A DNA stretch of 64,000 nucleotides from NCBI RefSeq assembly GCF_030063135.1, contig NZ_JASISO010000004.1:212472-276471 (forward strand), read 5' to 3'. The notes under the pieces are model-generated. The model saw nothing but the letters and a program-made list of their open reading frames with translations. It was not told the DNA's origin and did no database searches. A program made the translations under genes and the position numbers. The number at the start of each line of letters is the position of its first letter. Positions within the stretch are counted from its first letter, which is position 1. Of this stretch, positions 63,896-64,000 are shown one piece after another. The DNA comes from Streptomyces sp. G-G2. Lineage in GTDB: Bacteria > Actinomycetota > Actinomycetes > Streptomycetales > Streptomycetaceae.

Positions 63896-64000
63896 TCAGT
63901 GATCGTAGGCGGTCAGTGAGCGGAGCACTGGTTCGCCGGCCTTGGTGTTGTGCCAGATTGCGGCGGTGAGGGCCAGGATGCGTTGCAGGACGCGGACTGT
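63896..64000 (-). mobile_element. IS982-type transposase, C-terminal end (cut by the window)
   Basis: The last 34 codons are visible: RVLQRILALTAAIWHN, then TKAGEPVLRSLTAYDH and a TGA stop at 63896. The AIWHN...RSL.AYDH ending is typical of IS982-family DDE transposases. The element continues beyond the right edge. The bases GATTCCAAGGGGTCAGT just outside the stop may belong to the terminal inverted repeat. Confidence 0.82.

Overview
This window is chromosomal DNA from a Streptomyces or very close relative. Nearly every real gene has G or C at the third codon position, and GTG starts and ATGA/GTGA overlaps are common. From memory, the gene order (beta-oxidation pair, RNase D, response regulator, DUF3000, hemE, hemY-hemQ, a DUF692 gene, zapE, murC, msrB, then the cys operon) matches the Streptomyces coelicolor SCO6026-SCO6102 segment. 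It is core-like chromosome with a few decayed accessory genes. Both edges cut genes: a propeller-like protein on the left and an IS982-type transposase on the right.

Layout. 0-8.3 kb: a secreted endonuclease/exonuclease/phosphatase-fold protein, a fadBA-type operon with a perfect palindrome in its promoter region, RNase D, an atypical orphan response regulator and DUF3000. 8.3-13.3 kb: haem genes hemE, hemY and hemQ of the coproporphyrin-dependent route, plus a CoA-disulfide-reductase-like flavoprotein. 13.3-18.7 kb: the most interesting locus, a DUF692/MNIO metalloenzyme translationally coupled to a TIGR04222-type membrane protein with a Ser/Gly/Cys tail (11 Cys), then a second, frameshifted TIGR04222-type gene and a secreted tripeptidyl aminopeptidase. 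18.7-30.3 kb: housekeeping and stress genes (Pth2-like, AIM24, polysaccharide deacetylase, PPK2, OsmC, ZapE, a RibD-C reductase, MurC, MsrB, a Tat-exported phospholipase C) and an internally deleted alpha/beta hydrolase. 30.4-43.6 kb: tRNA-His with a strong terminator, an M24 peptidase, and the trehalose/glycogen genes treZ, treY and glgX(treX) scattered among an FHA protein, a GNAT remnant, an M14 peptidase, an MFS transporter and a HEPN-type protein, ending with an unusual tRNA-Trp. 43.7-49 kb: an exonuclease, a phosphotransferase, DUF1697, an aldo/keto reductase and a ketopantoate-reductase-like gene, with small gene remnants. 49-58.7 kb: one long leftward sulfur-assimilation block. 58.9-64 kb: a GNAT, a GAF-type regulator, an acyl-CoA dehydrogenase, a YihY/BrkB membrane protein and the IS edge.

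How the genes work together. The sulfur block reads as one regulon: a 19-residue leader peptide with a C-terminal Cys, sulfite reductase, a zinc-ribbon protein, cysH, cysC, cysD, cysN, a sulfonate-type ABC transporter and a CbiX/SirB-type chelatase that could make the sirohaem used by the sulfite reductase. CysH carries the CC...CxxC iron-sulfur signature of APS reductases although cysC (PAPS synthesis) is also present. TreY, TreZ and GlgX make up the maltooligosaccharide-to-trehalose route. The MNIO/Cys-tail pair looks like a RiPP-type modification system whose substrate is a membrane-anchored protein rather than a short peptide; that is inference from domain pairing and gene coupling.
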